Source: Dyadobacter endophyticus
Lineage (GTDB): Bacteria; Bacteroidota; Bacteroidia; Cytophagales; Spirosomataceae
Length of the DNA: 64,000 nt
Assembly (NCBI RefSeq): GCF_014641595.1
Contig: NZ_BMIA01000002.1
Span: forward strand, 372,001 to 436,000
Reading direction: 5' to 3'
Each line of letters begins with the position of its first letter. Positions within the stretch are counted from its first letter, which is position 1. Shown in pieces: positions 9,448 through 17,388 of this stretch. The notes below the pieces were generated by a model, which was given only the letters and a program-made list of their open reading frames with translations, was not told the origin of the DNA and did no database searches. The position numbers and the translations under genes are program-made.

Positions 9448-9914
9448 GACTGCCGGGCCGTTTTCCGGCCTTCCAGGTATACCGACAGCTTTTCGACATT
9501 TTGTTTCAAGCCTTCGGATGCATTGTTCGATTTCACGATCCGGATCATCTGTTCCGCCGATTCGAACAGCATATGCCATCTCAAAAACGTCTCCTCGCCC
9601 TGCGCTTCAAACTCAACAGTAGTCAAGAAGCTGGGCGCAAAATGCTGATATACAATCTTCTTCAAGGGAACAACCTCCTTAAATATACTTCTGTTCTGAT
9701 AATCTTTACCGTCGGGGCCGTGCATAACAAGCTCCCAAACGCCATCCGGCACGAGGTCCATCGTGGTGATCGTGTTGGTGAAACCATTGGGTCCCCACCA
9801 TTTGGCAATATGTTCCGGCTGGGTCCACACTTCCCACACCAGCTCCACGGGTGCGTTCAGTTTACGGGTAATGATCAGTTCACGGTCGTGCGTGCTGCTT
9901 TTTTCATTTTCCAT
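9444..9914 (-). CDS. SRPBCC domain protein (AHSA1-like)
   Basis: 156 residues. The START/Bet v1-like fold of the Aha1-C family is recognisable from ITRKLNAPVELVWEVWTQPEHIAKWWGP (residues about 15-42), with the WWGP signature, and a C-terminal helix after EGLKQNVEKLSVYL. These proteins form a hydrophobic pocket and are often paired with ArsR regulators in Bacteroidota and Actinobacteria. The ligand is unknown. The start overlaps the upstream ArsR gene by 11 nt and the stop overlaps the hydrolase start, so the three are translated as one unit. Confidence 0.85.
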   Translation of the reverse strand: MENEKSSTHDRELIITRKLNAPVELVWEVWTQPEHIAKWWGPNGFTNTITTMDLVPDGVWELVMHGPDGKDYQNRSIFKEVVPLKKIVYQHFAPSFLTTVEFEAQGEETFLRWHMLFESAEQMIRIVKSNNASEGLKQNVEKLSVYLEGRKTARQS

Positions 9915-10236
9915 ATCGCTCTTTTTTTAGTTGTTCCAAATAGGTTTCCAATGAATCCAGTTTGCTTTCCCAATGCTTTTTGTATTGTTCCACCCAGACC
10001 GACACCTCGTTGAGGCTATCCAACCGGGCTTCGCAAATGTGGTCCCGACCTTCTCTCCGGATAAAAATCAGCCCGCAGTCGCTCAGGATTTTGACGTGTA
10101 GGGAAATGGCCTGCCGTGTAACATCAAATTGCTCGGCAATCGCATTTACATTCTGGGGCTGCTCAGCCAGCATACCGATGATCGCCCGGCGGGTAGGATC
10201 GGCAATGGCCTGATATACATCTCTTCGTGCTTTCAT
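9904..10236 (-). CDS. ArsR-type winged-helix repressor
   Basis: 110 residues from the ATG at 10236 (MKARRDVYQAIADPTRRAII). The longer open frame starts with TTG inside the operator and is less likely. The helix-turn-helix is VNAIAEQFDVTRQAISLHVKIL, followed by the wing IFIRREGRDHICEA. No Cys-pair metal site is seen, so it belongs to the non-metal branch that is usually coupled with SRPBCC proteins. It sits at the head of a three-gene operon whose promoter carries two identical palindromes, so it probably represses itself and its partners. Confidence 0.88.
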   Translation of the reverse strand: MKARRDVYQAIADPTRRAIIGMLAEQPQNVNAIAEQFDVTRQAISLHVKILSDCGLIFIRREGRDHICEARLDSLNEVSVWVEQYKKHWESKLDSLETYLEQLKKERYGK

Positions 10237-10241
10237 AACAT

Positions 10242-10287
10242 GCAAGTATTTACTTGCAAATATATATGCAAGTATTTACTTGCGCAA
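10242..10287 (-). promoter_or_regulatory. Promoter with twin ArsR operators
   Basis: Two identical 16-bp perfect palindromes, GCAAGTATTTACTTGC, lie at 10242-10257 and 10268-10283, 26 bp apart. On the minus strand a Bacteroidota-type promoter can be read: TTG at 10287-10285, a 20-nt spacer and TATATTTG at 10264-10257. One palindrome fills the spacer and the other lies just downstream of the -7 box, so bound repressor would block polymerase. The promoter and operator roles are inferred; the repeats are seen directly. Confidence 0.75.
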
Positions 10288-10454
10288 TATTTATTTGTTA
10301 ATTTTGAAGTCTGGAAAAAAGCGTTTCAATTTGTCGCACCAGCCCCCTATGAATGTCCTTTTTAGGGAGCATACATCATGCCGCAAGGGTATACATTTGC
10401 ATCAGTCAACAAATCTAAAAATCAAGTCCAATCACCTTTTTAAATCTTTTAGCT

Positions 10455-10883
10455 ATGCCTAAAATCAATCCTTACCTCAACTTCGACGGAACTGCCGAAG
10501 AGGCCTTCACTTTCTACAAATCCGTTTTTGGCGGTGAATTTCGCGGCGTTCACAAAATGGACGGCACACCAGGCTCAGAAAATTTGCCCGAAAACGAAAG
10601 AAACCGGATTATGCACATCGCTTTGCCCGTCGGCGACGAATTGCTGATGGCCTCGGACATTATGCCTTCCATGGGCCATACCCTCGCCGTAGGCAACAAC
10701 AATTATATTTCCATTTTCACCGACAGCCGCGAGCAGGCCGACGAGTATTTTAACGGCCTCTCGGCAGGCGGCGCTATCGAAATGCCGATGGAAGACCAGT
10801 TCTGGGGCGACTACTTCGGTGCTTTTAAAGATAAATTCGGTGTAAACTGGATGATCAACTTCCCGGCGCAACAAGGCGCATAA
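10455..10883 (+). CDS. VOC family protein (PhnB-like)
   Basis: 142 residues. The opening NPYLNFDGTAEEAFTFYKSVFGGEF and the closing WGDYFGAFKDKFGVNWMINF are hallmarks of the PhnB/3-demethylubiquinone methyltransferase-like branch of the vicinal oxygen chelate fold. Most members have no proven reaction. It is divergent from the ArsR operon across 218 bp. A TAATTTTG box at 10299-10306 with a TTG at 10280-10282 could serve it, but the 16-nt spacing is short. A paralogue occurs at 24015. Confidence 0.85.
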   Translation: MPKINPYLNFDGTAEEAFTFYKSVFGGEFRGVHKMDGTPGSENLPENERNRIMHIALPVGDELLMASDIMPSMGHTLAVGNNNYISIFTDSREQADEYFNGLSAGGAIEMPMEDQFWGDYFGAFKDKFGVNWMINFPAQQGA

Positions 10884-10901
10884 TGTACAGTTGTAATGAC
10901 G

Positions 10902-10937
10902 AAAGGCCGGTTTCCGAAGCTACGGACCGGCCTTTTT
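10902..10937 (+). terminator. Rho-independent terminator after VOC gene
   Basis: AAGGCCGG at 10903-10910 pairs with CCGGCCTT at 10927-10934 around a loop that can add further pairs (TTCCG with CGGA). A T-rich tail follows. It begins about 20 bp after the stop codon. Confidence 0.7.
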
Positions 10938-10954
10938 CTATTTAAATCTCTTAT

Positions 10955-12058
10955 TTACTTTACTGCATTGTCCCTTTTGGCGTAGTAGCGCTGTACAAAC
11001 CTTACCCAATCCTTCTCGCTCGCGGGAATGCGCACATCGGGCGCAAAGCCCACATGATCGATGCGAAACTCCCTTACCCACCCATTGCGGCCCCAAGGCA
11101 CAGCCAGGTTGAACGTCCCGTCGCAGAGATCGAAATTCTGATCCGAGCCGTAATCCATCACACCATGCGAGTTGGTCCCGAAAAGGGTTACTTTTTTGCT
11201 TTGTTTGCCTTCATAAATAAAAAACTCCGTAGCGCTGCCGCAGCCTTTGTCGATCAGGAAGGCGATGTGCTGTGGATAGGCATTCGGAGCAATATCATAG
11301 GCACGCTGCAAATCTTCACCGTCGTTCATAAGCTTGCCTGGATTCTCCTTCACAGCCTTCAACAGCCGCTTTGCTCTTCCATAGTAAGGGTTAGCCGTAT
11401 CCTTTTGTGATTTCAGCTCTTTTTCCATAGAGGCAATGTATTCGGTGCTCGACCGGTAATCCCAGGACGGATAGACAATCGGATTTGTATAAATCAGCTT
11501 AGCCATTTCGTCGGACGTACTTGTGTTGCCGCCGCCGTTACCGCGCAGGTCGAAGATTAAATGCGGTGTTTTAGCGAGTAATGCCTTATTAGCAATCAGG
11601 ATACTATCGATTTTACCTACCTCCCGCTGATCGAACGCGGCGAGTTTCAGGTACAAAAAATCCTTATTCAATTGTTTGAATTCAACCAGGTCTGTACGCC
11701 CGGCATTCGCTTGCATTGCGCTGACGCCCTTTTTTCTCCATCCCTGCCAGATGATAAAAACGTGGCTGTCCTTGAAGAATGACGTATAATCTTGCAGGAT
11801 TTTGAGGCATTCGCCTTCCGTTTTGGCTCTGGGTGCACGGGCACGGACGTCTTTCAACAACTTATCATATTGCGGGCGGTTTCCGGTGGTAACCTTGTCG
11901 TCGAAGCCGGCGTAGATGCGGGTTACCTTGTCGATAGCCTGCTCGACCGCTCCCTGGCAGCCGCATTCGGCGTTCAGCGGCTTCTGTTCCCCGTTATCAC
12001 TTTGCGCGAAAGCCGTTTGGCACAGCAGGACGAGGATGCAAATTTTGATGAGATGCAT
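10955..12058 (-). CDS. Secreted S41-family peptidase (C-terminal processing protease-like)
   Basis: 367 residues with a signal peptide (1-19, ending AFAQ). The S41 core is visible: LIFDLRGNGGGNTS at about 167-180 and the nucleophile region KGCGSATEFF with Ser275, followed by TLFGTNSHGVMDYG. A Cys-rich start (ECGCQ) follows the signal. No PDZ domain is evident, so it resembles the tricorn/IRBP-like short S41 group rather than CtpA. Probably periplasmic, with unknown substrate. It is divergent from the LytTR regulator gene with a 109-bp intergenic region. Confidence 0.78.
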   Translation of the reverse strand: MHLIKICILVLLCQTAFAQSDNGEQKPLNAECGCQGAVEQAIDKVTRIYAGFDDKVTTGNRPQYDKLLKDVRARAPRAKTEGECLKILQDYTSFFKDSHVFIIWQGWRKKGVSAMQANAGRTDLVEFKQLNKDFLYLKLAAFDQREVGKIDSILIANKALLAKTPHLIFDLRGNGGGNTSTSDEMAKLIYTNPIVYPSWDYRSSTEYIASMEKELKSQKDTANPYYGRAKRLLKAVKENPGKLMNDGEDLQRAYDIAPNAYPQHIAFLIDKGCGSATEFFIYEGKQSKKVTLFGTNSHGVMDYGSDQNFDLCDGTFNLAVPWGRNGWVREFRIDHVGFAPDVRIPASEKDWVRFVQRYYAKRDNAVK

Positions 12059-12167
12059 AGATTTGATAGCGTTCTAATGATGTAACTGTTTTTGATTAAA
12101 AAGAAAAGGTTTGCTACTTTCATGCGGTTACCGTCGGCCGTGATCGGTAACAAAACCTGATTTCAAC

Positions 12168-12932
12168 ATGTCTAACACGCTTCGCTGCGCCATTATCGAG
12201 GATGAACCACTGGCGCAGGAACTGCTCGAAAAGTATGTCCGCCGCATTTCGTTCCTGGAATTGGCCGGAACGTTCGACGACGCCGTTACCGCATTCACGG
12301 AGCTGCCCGCTTTGGCCCCGCAGATTGTTTTTCTGGACATCAACATGCCCGAAATGAACGGCATCGAGTTCCTGAAAGCATTGCCCGCTCCGCATCCGGT
12401 GGTGGTGATGACCACCGCCAATCCCAACCACGCCCTCGATGGCTTCGACCTCGGCGTGGCCGATTACTTGATGAAACCCATTACTTTCGACCGGTTCCTG
12501 AAAGCGATCGGCCGCATTCGTGAACGATTTCCCGTGTCCGTCAATGCGCCGGCTCCGGCCGCTGTTGCGGCGACTCTTCCGCAGCGGGAGGCTCTCATGG
12601 CAGAACCTGGCTTTGCCTACTTCAAAACCGACAAGCGCACGGAGCAGGTACTTTACGCGGACATTGAATACGCGGAAGCATTGGGAGACTACCTGCGCAT
12701 TTTTCTGCCCGGCCGCAACATTGTGACCCACCTGACGATCAAGAAACTGCTCGAAATCCTTCCCGCGGAACATTTTATTCGCACCCATCGATCGCATATC
12801 GTCCAAATCCGGCATATCCGTAGTACCGAGGGCAACATGCTGTTTCTTTCTTCCGGCAAAGAACTTCTCATCGGCCCCAGCTACCGCGACGAGGTCCGGA
12901 ATGTGATGCGAAAGTGGCTGGCGAATGGCTGA
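12168..12932 (+). CDS. LytTR-type response regulator
   Basis: 254 residues. The receiver domain covers about 1-120 with the acidic pair in IIEDEP, phospho-acceptor Asp57 in VFLDINMP and Lys103 in YLMKPI. A linker rich in Ala and Pro leads to a LytTR DNA-binding domain (about 145-250) with FIRTHRSHIVQIRHI near its centre. The cognate kinase is probably the LytS-type gene 208 bp downstream. LytTR regulators bind pairs of short direct repeats; I could not identify such a site here. Confidence 0.9.
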   Translation: MSNTLRCAIIEDEPLAQELLEKYVRRISFLELAGTFDDAVTAFTELPALAPQIVFLDINMPEMNGIEFLKALPAPHPVVVMTTANPNHALDGFDLGVADYLMKPITFDRFLKAIGRIRERFPVSVNAPAPAAVAATLPQREALMAEPGFAYFKTDKRTEQVLYADIEYAEALGDYLRIFLPGRNIVTHLTIKKLLEILPAEHFIRTHRSHIVQIRHIRSTEGNMLFLSSGKELLIGPSYRDEVRNVMRKWLANG

Positions 12933-13140
12933 CATCGTTGCGTGCTGTTTGTGTCGATTGAATACAGCAGCGAAAATAGGCGACCGTCATGCGGCCGCTA
13001 AATTTATTCGGTGAAGTCACACAGGTTTTCGGTAAACATGTGTTTTGCATTTTCATCGAAAATCGTGCAGTGTTTGTCGAAACAAAGCAACGGATCGTTT
13101 CAAAACCGGGTATTTTAGTTTGGCATTCAAAAATTCACTC

Positions 13141-14298
13141 ATGGTACAACGCCTGCTGGCCATTCTTACCGACGAAAAACGTTACCGGGGTTTCACCCGC
13201 CTGGCATTCCACGGCCTACTGATCGTCGGGATATTCCTGCTGATATTTTCCGCTTATATTCCCTGGTTCCTTTATCCGGCCGCCCCGCTGAATTTCGAAT
13301 TCATGACCTATGCGGGTCCGATCCTACGGGATTCGCTTTGCGTGATCGTGCAGTATTATATGCTCGTGTACCTCGTGAAGCATTACGCGCCCAGGCCGCT
13401 TGTGCTCGTACCGGGGCTGGCGGTCTATTACTTCGTGCTTTTCACATGCTACTATTATGCATCGTATGCTGTAAAGCACTATTTCGGCCTGCCCGACGAT
13501 TATACGGGTTCCCTTAACCATTTCGAAAGGATGCCATTCTGGAAAGCGCTGTCCCATCCGGCTACCTTTTTCCATTTGATGTTTATCATTGAAAGAGCAT
13601 TTTACCCGCTCGCGGCACGGCTACTCATTGAAATCTACCGCAGGCAAGTCCGAAACCTTCGTTTGGAAAAACAATACACGCGCCTTGAACTCGATTTCCT
13701 GAAAAGCCAGATCAACCCGCATTTCCTTTTTAATGTACTGAACAGCGTTTACGCGCTCACAGAGGAGGATAACCCACGTGCGGCGCGCATTGTGGAGCAG
13801 CTGTCGGGTATGATGCGCTATTCATTATACGAAACCTCAGGCACGCTCGTTCAGCTTGACAAGGAGTTGACGTTCATCCGGGATTACATCGGGCTGGAAC
13901 AGCTGCGGACCGCCAAACGGCTCCAACTGGAAGCAGTTTTCCCCGAACAGGTTGATGACCGCCTGCAAATTGCACCGTTCATTCTCATCACTTTTGTAGA
14001 AAACGCTTTCAAACACGGCGTGCATAATACGACACGAAAATCGTGGGTAAAACTGGATTTGACCTTGACTAACGATTCATTAACGATGATCATCAGCAAC
14101 CAGAAAACAGAGAATGCACCGGAACAAACTGGCGGAATTGGCCTCGTGAATGTGAGAAAACGCCTTGGAGCATTGTACCCCGGCCACGAACTCACCGTTC
14201 GCGAGGAGGCTGGGGCCTATCATATTTATTTAAAAATCAGACTTACAAAAACCGTCCGGGCAAGTGACACACAGCGACACCCGCATGCGGTCGCCTGA
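13141..14298 (+). CDS. LytS-type membrane histidine kinase
   Basis: 385 residues from the ATG at 13141; the open frame extends upstream but without coding character. Four hydrophobic segments (about 22-42, 60-80, 88-110, 140-162) are followed by a helix and the His_kinase domain with phospho-acceptor His194 in QINPHFLFNVLNS. The ATPase has FVENAFKHG (N box) and GGIGLVNVRKRL (G box). The order is regulator then kinase, which is the reverse of the second pair in this window. It probably signals membrane or envelope conditions. Confidence 0.87.
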   Translation: MVQRLLAILTDEKRYRGFTRLAFHGLLIVGIFLLIFSAYIPWFLYPAAPLNFEFMTYAGPILRDSLCVIVQYYMLVYLVKHYAPRPLVLVPGLAVYYFVLFTCYYYASYAVKHYFGLPDDYTGSLNHFERMPFWKALSHPATFFHLMFIIERAFYPLAARLLIEIYRRQVRNLRLEKQYTRLELDFLKSQINPHFLFNVLNSVYALTEEDNPRAARIVEQLSGMMRYSLYETSGTLVQLDKELTFIRDYIGLEQLRTAKRLQLEAVFPEQVDDRLQIAPFILITFVENAFKHGVHNTTRKSWVKLDLTLTNDSLTMIISNQKTENAPEQTGGIGLVNVRKRLGALYPGHELTVREEAGAYHIYLKIRLTKTVRASDTQRHPHAVA

Positions 14299-14303
14299 CA
14301 ATG

Positions 14304-15716
14304 CTATTCCTTATGCTGGGCGAACATCCATTCCATGATGTCCTCCCGCTTGACATTATCCCATATTCCATGCCCGGCATACTCATACTCGGTGTATTTG
14401 GGATGGCCGCCGGCTTTGCGGATCGCAGCGATCATATCGCGTGAATGCGCGACGGGTGCCAGCTTATCGCGCGCGCCGTGGAAAGCCCATATCGGCACAT
14501 TAACAAGTCTCGGCCCGTATTGGGGATCGCCTCCGCCACAAATGGGGATCGCCGCGGCGAACATTTCGGGATGCGCGCTGATAAAATGCCAGGAACCATA
14601 ACCACCCCCGGAAATGCCCGTGACATATATACGTTTACGGTCGATCGGCAAACGGCCCTGCAACTGCCGGATCGTCCTGAAAACGAGCGAATCCACACTG
14701 GCGTTACCATATGCGCCACTAAAACCCATTCCCTTCGGGCATTGCGGCATGAATACAAATGCAGGGTACTTCGTCCTGGTGGGCAACTCCATCAGAAACG
14801 GCGCAGGATCGGCCGATAGCTGCTGCATATTGTCCTTCCCATGCGCGCCCCCGTGATGCAGGCACACGATCAGCGGATATTGTTTGGTGGAATCGTAATC
14901 GAGCGGGTTGAGCAGACGGTAATGCAGCGAATCACCACTTTTATCTACAAAATGATAGGACTCCATGGCCTTCGAGCGACGTAAGTCGGTTATCGACGGC
15001 TTAAAAGGCATACTGTACCGAAACGCTTCCACCGAAAAGTTGAACCCCAAAAACAGCAACCCAACGAATGCCGCCAGCTTAACAAGCGCGGGAATGGTTT
15101 GGGCCGGCACATTATCGGTAACTGTGAGCCGTTTGTTTTCAAGCCGAAAATGAATGACAAAACAAACCGGCGCGAGGCTTCCAAGGAGTGAAATCCACCT
15201 GCTAACCTTGTCGATCAACAGTTTTGTGCTGCCTTCGCTTGTCTGAAAATAGAGAACGAACGTTGCGGCCAACAAAACCTCGATGAATACCGTAACGATA
15301 CCACTTAGCCGCAACCATCGCTTCTCCCCAGCTTTTGTGAACACGAGGCTCAACCCCCAAAGCATAGCCGTCCCAAAAAGGAAAAAAGCTACCGCATGAT
15401 AATGCTCCTGATAGAATACCCGCAACTCACGGTTCAGGATCAACGCATAGTGGAAAAATACAGCCAGGGTCGAAACCACACACGCGACCGCCGCCAGCCG
15501 GTAACTGTTGTGCCAAAGGTAACGGACCAACGCCGCATTGGTAACCGCGATCACGAACAGAACCAGCCACATCCACGAATTAAACGATTCCAGACCCATC
15601 ATCTGAGATCCGATAATCACCAGCGCCCCGGACTGAATGAGCGCCATGATGCATGAGATGGACAGGAAGAAAATCATGAAGGAATAAAATTCCCTACTCA
15701 GTGGCTTGGTATTCAT
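14304..15716 (-). CDS. Membrane-anchored alpha/beta hydrolase (PHB depolymerase/prolyl oligopeptidase-like)
   Basis: 470 residues from the ATG at 15716; an ATG at 15743 is also possible. The N-terminal half contains about seven hydrophobic segments up to residue 235. The C-terminal domain has VCLHHGGAHGKDN, then the nucleophile motif VTGISGGGYGSW and the acid/His regions FHGARDKLAP and YAGHGIWD. The domain is expected to sit outside the membrane. Such fusions of a multi-pass N-terminus to an esterase domain occur in Bacteroidota. Substrate unknown. It converges with the histidine kinase gene. Confidence 0.75.
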   Translation of the reverse strand: MNTKPLSREFYSFMIFFLSISCIMALIQSGALVIIGSQMMGLESFNSWMWLVLFVIAVTNAALVRYLWHNSYRLAAVACVVSTLAVFFHYALILNRELRVFYQEHYHAVAFFLFGTAMLWGLSLVFTKAGEKRWLRLSGIVTVFIEVLLAATFVLYFQTSEGSTKLLIDKVSRWISLLGSLAPVCFVIHFRLENKRLTVTDNVPAQTIPALVKLAAFVGLLFLGFNFSVEAFRYSMPFKPSITDLRRSKAMESYHFVDKSGDSLHYRLLNPLDYDSTKQYPLIVCLHHGGAHGKDNMQQLSADPAPFLMELPTRTKYPAFVFMPQCPKGMGFSGAYGNASVDSLVFRTIRQLQGRLPIDRKRIYVTGISGGGYGSWHFISAHPEMFAAAIPICGGGDPQYGPRLVNVPIWAFHGARDKLAPVAHSRDMIAAIRKAGGHPKYTEYEYAGHGIWDNVKREDIMEWMFAQHKE

Positions 15717-15947
15717 GAGCGCAGGCGTTTCGTGAAGGATCAATTATCGGTATTCCAATAAAGAAAACTTCCGCAACGATTCCCTTTCCTGTTACACGAT
15801 CGGCTGCTTCCCCGTTTGGATGGCAATTGGTTTATTAACAATAAATCACCTTTTAATAATGCAACTGCAACGGTTTTGCCATTTAATTACGTAATTGATT
15901 TTATATACATTCCCAACAATCGTTCACCTTAAAACATATTGACAGCT

Positions 15948-17375
15948 ATGAAAAATACCGGTCTAAAAATATTTCAATTGATTTTAATAGCTGTTGGTTT
16001 TCTACCGGCAAAGTCGTTGGCCCAAACATCTTTTACCGATACGCCGGCTGATTACTATAACCGTTTTACCAATTCTACCCAGGGAGATCTGAACGAAGCC
16101 TCTGCATTATTCTGTATCCGGAAACTCGCTGCGGATAAGAAGGCCATCCAGTTACTGGAAGATCTCATACACAATAGTTATGCACAGGCGGTGATCAACA
16201 GTCCTTTTCCTTCCGGGACGGACAGTGCGGCAAGCAGGCAACAACGGAGGGTACACGACTTTAACAAGAGCCTTTTGATCAAGATCATAGCCGACACGAA
16301 CAAAGTCCTTACACATACAATCCAGCCACTTTTTCTCTATTCAAATATCGAAAGTGCGGCCGGCGACAACGCCAAACTTGCCAGCTTGACTGAGCGATTT
16401 ATCGCGGAAGAATTGTCGGCCCAGGACATCTATTCAAACCGCGCCGGGCGATATGGCTTAATGATTTATGGAAAGATCAGTTCAATTCCCGAGTTAAAAC
16501 CACTATCCGAAAAGCTTTTGCAGGTTTTATATAATCACCTCGAAAAAGGACAGATTGCGGATCTGGAAGCGCCCGATCTCTACAAAGCGGAAAAGCGTGC
16601 CTGGTTCAGGTATCTTTATGCGTATGCAAATTATGTTCGATCAGAAAACGAAAGTGATTTCAATAAAAAGAAGGCGCACCTTAAAAAAGCATTTGAGTAT
16701 AGCCCCGATTTGGCAGACAACAATCACAAATCAGCTTATTTCTATGATATGCATTTTGTTTTAAATGAAAATAAAGAATCGTTCCGTGAAGACTACCTTG
16801 AATTCCTAACCAACCATACTTCCGATCAGAACGATGTACTTTCTACTTTGCTACAAATCACATTACAACAGCCGGAATATAAAGAAAAGCTCAAAACGGC
16901 TTACGGCAAAGCAAAAGGTAATGATGAAGGTTTTGCGAAATACTGGATAGAAAATGTGAATCAATATGGAAAAACGGCGCCTCCAATTTCCCTATCTATG
17001 CTCGACAAATCGAAATTTTTGAGCAAAGCAGGAACCGGGAAATGGCTTTTGGTCGATTTTTGGGGAACCTGGTGTGGCCCGTGCCGTTCCGAGCACCCGG
17101 CTTTGCAGAAATTCTATGACTCCATTATCAAAACCAATCCCGATAAAATTACGCTGCTGACCATCGCATGCCGTGATACGGAAGCAGAAGTGAACAGTTA
17201 CATAAATGAGAAGAAATTTTCGTTCCCGGTTGCGATGTCCGACAATCAGATCGAAAAAACTTATAAAGTGCCCGGCTACCCTACGAAGCTGCTCGTGACC
17301 CCGGAGGGGAAATACATTCCTGTTCCTTTCGGCTCGGATTGGATCAGTTTCGTGAAGCATTACACCGATCTCTGA
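15948..17375 (+). CDS. TlpA-like periplasmic thioredoxin with long N-terminal domain
   Basis: 475 residues from the ATG at 15948, giving a signal peptide that ends at SLAQ. Residues 30 to about 345 are helical and without recognised domain; they may be repeats of the kind found before Bacteroidota TlpA/ResA domains. The C-terminal thioredoxin fold has the redox motif WCGPC at 375-379 in a VDFWGTWCGPCRSEHP context and a cis-Pro in VPGYPTKLLV. It probably reduces or oxidises exported proteins. The codon use is more AT-rich than that of the flanking genes. Confidence 0.83.
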   Translation: MKNTGLKIFQLILIAVGFLPAKSLAQTSFTDTPADYYNRFTNSTQGDLNEASALFCIRKLAADKKAIQLLEDLIHNSYAQAVINSPFPSGTDSAASRQQRRVHDFNKSLLIKIIADTNKVLTHTIQPLFLYSNIESAAGDNAKLASLTERFIAEELSAQDIYSNRAGRYGLMIYGKISSIPELKPLSEKLLQVLYNHLEKGQIADLEAPDLYKAEKRAWFRYLYAYANYVRSENESDFNKKKAHLKKAFEYSPDLADNNHKSAYFYDMHFVLNENKESFREDYLEFLTNHTSDQNDVLSTLLQITLQQPEYKEKLKTAYGKAKGNDEGFAKYWIENVNQYGKTAPPISLSMLDKSKFLSKAGTGKWLLVDFWGTWCGPCRSEHPALQKFYDSIIKTNPDKITLLTIACRDTEAEVNSYINEKKFSFPVAMSDNQIEKTYKVPGYPTKLLVTPEGKYIPVPFGSDWISFVKHYTDL

Positions 17376-17388
17376 CGCATTTCGGGCA

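Noticed and set aside
10299..10306. TAATTTTG box as promoter of the VOC gene at 10455
   Set aside because: The partner TTG is 16 nt away, shorter than the 19-21 nt of the consensus, so it is mentioned but not listed as a promoter.
12120..12935. Long reverse-strand ORF opposite the LytTR regulator
   Set aside because: It lies wholly within the coding region of a well-supported response regulator and shows low-complexity His- and Gly-rich composition typical of a shadow frame.
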